Below are positions 6,219 to 8,772 of a stretch of 8,772 bases of DNA, piece by piece. The notes under the pieces were generated by a model. It saw nothing but the letters and a program-made list of their open reading frames with translations, did no database searches and had not been told where the DNA came from. Position numbers and translations under genes: made by a program. How positions within the stretch are numbered: the stretch's first letter is position 1; the number at the start of each line of letters is the position of its first letter. Location: contig JBGPZT010000110.1 in NCBI GenBank assembly GCA_041493915.1, positions 1 through 8,772 on the forward strand, in the 5' to 3' direction. The stretch comes from CF-39 sp041493915. GTDB lineage: Bacteria > Chloroflexota > Limnocylindria > P2-11E.

Positions 6219-8210
6219 CTATTCGATGTCGATCAGGGTGTCCAGCGACCCGGCGAGATCCGGAACGCTCCCATTCGAATCAATGATGCCGCCCAACATC
6301 GCGATGCGCATCGGGATCTGCATACCTGGTGTGCCGCCTGGGACGAACGGCAGCGCGAACGTACTGACGGTCACGGTCAGGGTCGTCGCGGAGGTGTCCC
6401 AGGTGCAGGCGACGCTGGCGCCGCAGCTGAGGAATGTGACCGAGCCGTCTTGGTCCTGGATCAAGATCCCCGCGTTCGGGCTCGAGATCATCGCCGCACT
6501 GAAGATCGCGCGGAAGGCGTCCCCAGGCTCACCGAAATCCGTGGTGACGACGTTGCTGAGCATCCGGGCGTCCGTGACGGTCGGCGGGGCGAACGGCCCG
6601 GTGAGGAACTCATTGTCGATCACGCGATCAGCCGAGCCGGAAAGGTTCGGGAGATTGCCTGCCAGGTCTGTGACGCCGTTGAGCGTCGTGATCGTTGAGG
6701 GGACTTGGAGCCCAGGCGTCGTGCCGCCGGTGCCCAGCCAGTGCGTTGTCATCGTGACCGTCAGGGTCGTGCCCGCGGTGTTCCAGCTGCAGCTGGAGTT
6801 CACACCGCATATCAGTAGGAAGTTGGTCGTGCCGTCCGCGTCCTGGAGGTTGATCCCAGGATTGGACCCCGACGCGTTCATCGCCTCGCTGAACGTCACG
6901 TCGAAAGCGTCACCGGTCTCGCCGAAGTCGGTGGTCTGAAGATTTTGTAGGAGCCTCGTGTCCGTGAGCGTCGGCGCCCCGATGTCAGCCGCGCCTGTGG
7001 AGAAGGTCACGGTCGACGGGCTCACCAGATCGTTGCCGAAGACATCCTGGATCTCGTTCGTCTCGGGGAAGAGGACGACCGTGTAGGTCGCGCCGGGCAG
7101 GAACGGCGCGCTGAACTGAACCGAGAACGACGTGTCCGCGGTCGCCTGGGTCGCGCCGCACGCGTTCGGACCGGGGGCGGTCGCGGTCGGGTCGGTGGTC
7201 GCGGGGTTGTTGTCGGTTATGACGATGTCGGTCGAGTCGAAGCTGAAGGCAATGCAGTACACGGGTTCCGAGAACGCGAGCGTGACGATCGTCGCACCGG
7301 CTTCGCCGGTTGCCGACGCGATCGTTGGCGGAGTGGTCTCGGCGGTGGTCGCCGTGGCGATCCTCGTCTGCGGGGCGCTCGCGAAGTTACCGGCCTGGTC
7401 GCGGATCGCCAGCCCGCCGGACACCGTCAGGGTGACCGCGACGGTCGAGCCGGGCGCCGGAGAGTTGATGAGGGTCAGGTTCGCGGTCGTGACGCCGTTG
7501 TCGGCTGCCGCGGTGCAGAGCGGGAGGCCATCGCCGATGTCCTCGTATGCGGCAGCGACGCCGTTGACGGTGACTTCCCAGTTGGTGGCCGACCAGAACA
7601 TCGCGCGGCACACATCTCTGTTGAAGCTGACGGTCGCGAGGTTTCCGGCGACGCTTACGCCGGTGTAGACGGGCTGCGGTGTCTCCTCGGGCGGCGCGTC
7701 GCAGAAGATGGATACGGCTCCCTCCGCCGCGTACACAACACGCGTCGTGCCGGTGTTAGCGGCGCCGCACGGAAGTCCGTTGAGCGAATTCAGCGACGAG
7801 ATTCCCTGCCCCGCGGGCCCGGTCGGACCCGTCGCTCCTCCGGCGCCGGGTCCACCACTGGGGCCAGCCGGTCCCGCTGGACCAGCTGCACCTGAGGCCC
7901 CACTCGTCCCTGTCGCACCACTCGGACCCGTGGGCCCGGTCGCACCCGTCGGTCCTTTGGCGCCGGTCGCGCCTGTCGGCCCGACCGGGCCACGCTGATT
8001 CCAATAGATCGCGATCTCGCCGTCTTTGCAGTCGGAGGCATCGCTGACGACGCGGAGGTCTCCTTTCCTTCGGTCGTAGCAGCCATGGATGACACCGTTC
8101 TTGTCTGGGATCAGCGCCGCTGAAAGGATCGCGCTCGTGCCGCCGATCGACAGTCCAAGAAGGATGGCGAGCGTGTAGCGCAGAACCTGCGCGGAAAGAC
8201 GAAGTCGCAT
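6219..8210 (-). CDS. Secreted collagen-like protein with Ig-like/SWM-type repeats
   Basis: A 663-aa mosaic exported protein. Residues 8-33 are a signal peptide or N-terminal anchor. Next comes a head (34-73) with IPDKNGVIHGCYD and a second cysteine in DCKDGE, ending in WNQRGP. I recall this head from many bacterial collagen-like proteins, always just before the collagen tract. Residues 74-136 are 21 Gly-X-Y triplets. A short Cys-containing segment (137-172) follows, then Ig-like beta modules: one near 178-288 resembling SWM repeats (RDQAGNFAS), one near 291-407 (TPPTIASATG, AFSEPVYC, DVFGNDLVSP), and a near-duplicate pair at 412-534 and 542-663. No LPXTG, C-terminal membrane helix or sorting signal is visible, so attachment would be through the N-terminus or the protein is released. 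The ATG at 8210 has a GGGGGGAG site 7 nt upstream; an in-frame TTG at 8243 is rejected. The function is unknown; surface structure or adhesion is inferred. Confidence 0.85.
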   Translation of the reverse strand: MRLRLSAQVLRYTLAILLGLSIGGTSAILSAALIPDKNGVIHGCYDRRKGDLRVVSDASDCKDGEIAIYWNQRGPVGPTGATGAKGPTGATGPTGPSGATGTSGASGAAGPAGPAGPSGGPGAGGATGPTGPAGQGISSLNSLNGLPCGAANTGTTRVVYAAEGAVSIFCDAPPEETPQPVYTGVSVAGNLATVSFNRDVCRAMFWSATNWEVTVNGVAAAYEDIGDGLPLCTAAADNGVTTANLTLINSPAPGSTVAVTLTVSGGLAIRDQAGNFASAPQTRIATATTAETTPPTIASATGEAGATIVTLAFSEPVYCIAFSFDSTDIVITDNNPATTDPTATAPGPNACGATQATADTSFSVQFSAPFLPGATYTVVLFPETNEIQDVFGNDLVSPSTVTFSTGAADIGAPTLTDTRLLQNLQTTDFGETGDAFDVTFSEAMNASGSNPGINLQDADGTTNFLLICGVNSSCSWNTAGTTLTVTMTTHWLGTGGTTPGLQVPSTITTLNGVTDLAGNLPNLSGSADRVIDNEFLTGPFAPPTVTDARMLSNVVTTDFGEPGDAFRAIFSAAMISSPNAGILIQDQDGSVTFLSCGASVACTWDTSATTLTVTVSTFALPFVPGGTPGMQIPMRIAMLGGIIDSNGSVPDLAGSLDTLIDIE
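6222..6587 (-). repeat. C-terminal module, copy 2 of tandem repeat
   Basis: This encodes the last 122 residues of the collagen-like protein. It shares with copy 1 the opening PPTVTDARML, the motif TTDFGEPGDAF, a C-X5-C pair (C596, C602), the TTLTVTVST strand and an ending like VPDLAGSLDTLID. Its spacing matches copy 1 almost residue for residue. Confidence 0.8.
6609..6977 (-). repeat. C-terminal module, copy 1 of tandem repeat
   Basis: This encodes 123 residues: APTLTDTRLL, TTDFGETGDAF, the C-X5-C pair (C468, C474), TTLTVTMTT, GLQVPSTI and LPNLSGSADRVID, the same order as copy 2. The two copies are joined by about seven residues. The divergence between them indicates an old duplication. Confidence 0.8.
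7803..7991 (-). repeat. Collagen-like Gly-X-Y tract (21 triplets)
   Basis: This encodes an uninterrupted run of 21 Gly-X-Y triplets, rich in GPT, GAT and GPA. Only one charged residue is present (Lys in GAK). One triplet is GGP, where X is glycine. Threonine in the Y position is frequent, as in bacterial collagens that lack hydroxyproline. The DNA is internally repetitive and so prone to length variation. Confidence 0.85.
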
Positions 8211-8217
8211 CGTGTTT

Positions 8218-8225
8218 CTCCCCCC
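8218..8225 (-). promoter_or_regulatory. Ribosome binding site of the collagen-like gene
   Basis: Read on the minus strand this is GGGGGGAG, 7 nt before the ATG at 8210. It supports that start over the upstream TTG at 8243. No confident -35/-10 pair was found between here and the methyltransferase remnant. Confidence 0.65.
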
Positions 8226-8313
8226 AAGCGCATTGCAAGCCAACTGACCAAGCGAGCAAACGATTGCCGGGAAATGTAGTCGCAGTGTCTAGAGCCTCAC
8301 CTCGATGTCGCCT

Positions 8314-8338
8314 CTGACGATTGCGTCAGCGCGCAATC
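8314..8338. other. Overlapping small hairpins at the end of the methyltransferase remnant
   Basis: Two mutually exclusive stems are visible. CTGACG (8314-8319) pairs with CGTCAG (8324-8329) around a 4-nt loop. GATTGCG (8319-8325) pairs with CGCAATC (8332-8338) around a 6-nt loop. The inferred ancestral stop codon lies within them. They could be a weak terminator for the remnant or chance; there is no U-tract. Confidence 0.3.
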
Positions 8339-8772
8339 AGGGGTCTTCCCCACACCACCTCGGCCGCGATGGTCCGGGCGCACCCCATCGCGATCAAGGA
8401 CGACGATGCCGCGTATCTCCTCGTCGAATGCTTTCGCGCGGTCCGTTCCGATGCGCGCTCTTGCGAGCGAACTGCATCGGGGTGCGTTCGCGTCCAACGA
8501 CGCAGAACAAGCCACGACGCGCGACGAGGCCTCGTGCCACGGGGCTTGGCTATCGTCGACGTTGAGCATCGCGAAGAAAGCCTTCTTCGTCAGCGTGCGC
8601 GCGAGTCGTGGCAGCACCGTGTCCCGGTCCATCCAGTGCAGGCTCGAACCGGTGGTCGCCAGGCCGTACGGCGGATCCAGCGCGACGTCCTCGGCATGGC
8701 CGGCGAGCCAGCGGCGGCTCGGATGATTCGCGCCGTCGAGCCGGCGGTCCTCGGCGAGCATCGCCTCGGACG
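8326..8772 (-). pseudogene. Decayed class I SAM-dependent methyltransferase, 5' end outside window
   Basis: In one frame, 8772-8528 reads SEAMLAEDRRLDG, WLAGHAEDVALD, GSSLHWMDRD and NVDDSQAPWHEA. This is the post-motif-I half of a class I methyltransferase; the SAM-binding glycine loop would lie beyond the window. After HEA, family-like pieces continue in other frames: RRGLFCVVGRERTPMQF at 8519-8469 (frame +2), SSLARARIGTDRAKAFDEE and on to LDRDGVR at 8473-8378 (original frame), then RTIAAEVVWGRPLIAR and a TGA at 8376-8326 (frame +1). The usual 25-30 residues between PWHEA and RRGLF, and about 15 after PMQF, are missing. This implies at least three lesions: two deletions with frame change, and one apparent single-base insertion in a CCC run near 8376-8378. 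The original frame instead runs to a stop at 8297 with a nonsense tail. A truncated protein could still be made, but a working enzyme is unlikely. Confidence 0.7.

Noticed and set aside
7708..7998. Plus-strand ORF with a proline/glycine/alanine collagen-like look opposite the collagen tract
   Set aside because: GGN/CCN-rich DNA reads as Gly-Pro-rich on both strands, so this is a mirror of the real Gly-X-Y tract. The minus frame has the signal peptide, ribosome site and downstream domains.
8211..8243. TTG-initiated extension of the collagen-like protein
   Set aside because: It would place the ribosome site of the ATG inside the coding region and put extra residues before the basic start of the signal peptide.
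8297..8325. C-terminal end of the single-frame methyltransferase ORF as genuine coding sequence
   Set aside because: The tail is unlike the family, while the +1 frame gives a family-like ending VVWGRPLIAR with a stop at 8326.

Overview
This is high-GC bacterial DNA (roughly two-thirds G+C by eye) with tightly packed genes. All but one of the genes are on the minus strand. The gene content (an archaeal/fungal-type aspartate-semialdehyde dehydrogenase, a collagen-like secreted protein with a characteristic N-terminal head, a CHRD-domain protein) fits an environmental high-GC lineage such as Chloroflexota or a neighbouring, poorly cultured phylum. That assignment is an inference from style and remembered resemblance; no marker gene fixes it.

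Layout from left to right. A plus-strand gene for a small exported CHRD-domain protein (46-615) converges, across a GC-rich hairpin, on a five-gene minus-strand run. In transcription order the run is homoserine dehydrogenase (hom, 6181-5222), aspartate kinase (lysC, 5225-3834), aspartate-semialdehyde dehydrogenase (asd, 3796-2744), an MFS transporter closely resembling the niacin transporter NiaP (2747-1410), and a membrane-anchored protein of unknown function (1410-667). Four of the five genes are joined by stop/start overlaps (TTGA, ATGA, TAGTG), and the lysC-asd gap is only 37 nt, so the block looks like one translationally coupled operon. Upstream of hom, also on the minus strand, is a 663-aa exported collagen-like protein with Ig-like repeats (8210-6219). 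At the right edge is a broken SAM-dependent methyltransferase gene that enters from outside the window (8772-8326).

The core of the window is the common trunk of the aspartate pathway. LysC phosphorylates aspartate, Asd reduces aspartyl phosphate to the semialdehyde (the branch point to lysine/diaminopimelate), and Hom reduces that to homoserine (towards threonine and methionine). LysC carries two ACT-type regulatory modules, while Hom lacks its usual C-terminal ACT domain. If feedback control exists, it probably acts on LysC. The two downstream genes share the operon but have no obvious enzymatic link to the pathway.

No tRNA, rRNA, CRISPR array, insertion sequence or phage gene was seen. 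I found no strong evidence for a wholly new multi-gene system. The points most worth a second look are the decayed methyltransferase with its conserved pieces scattered over three frames, the mosaic collagen/Ig-like surface protein with a duplicated C-terminal module, and the uncharacterised membrane protein coupled to the aspartate operon.
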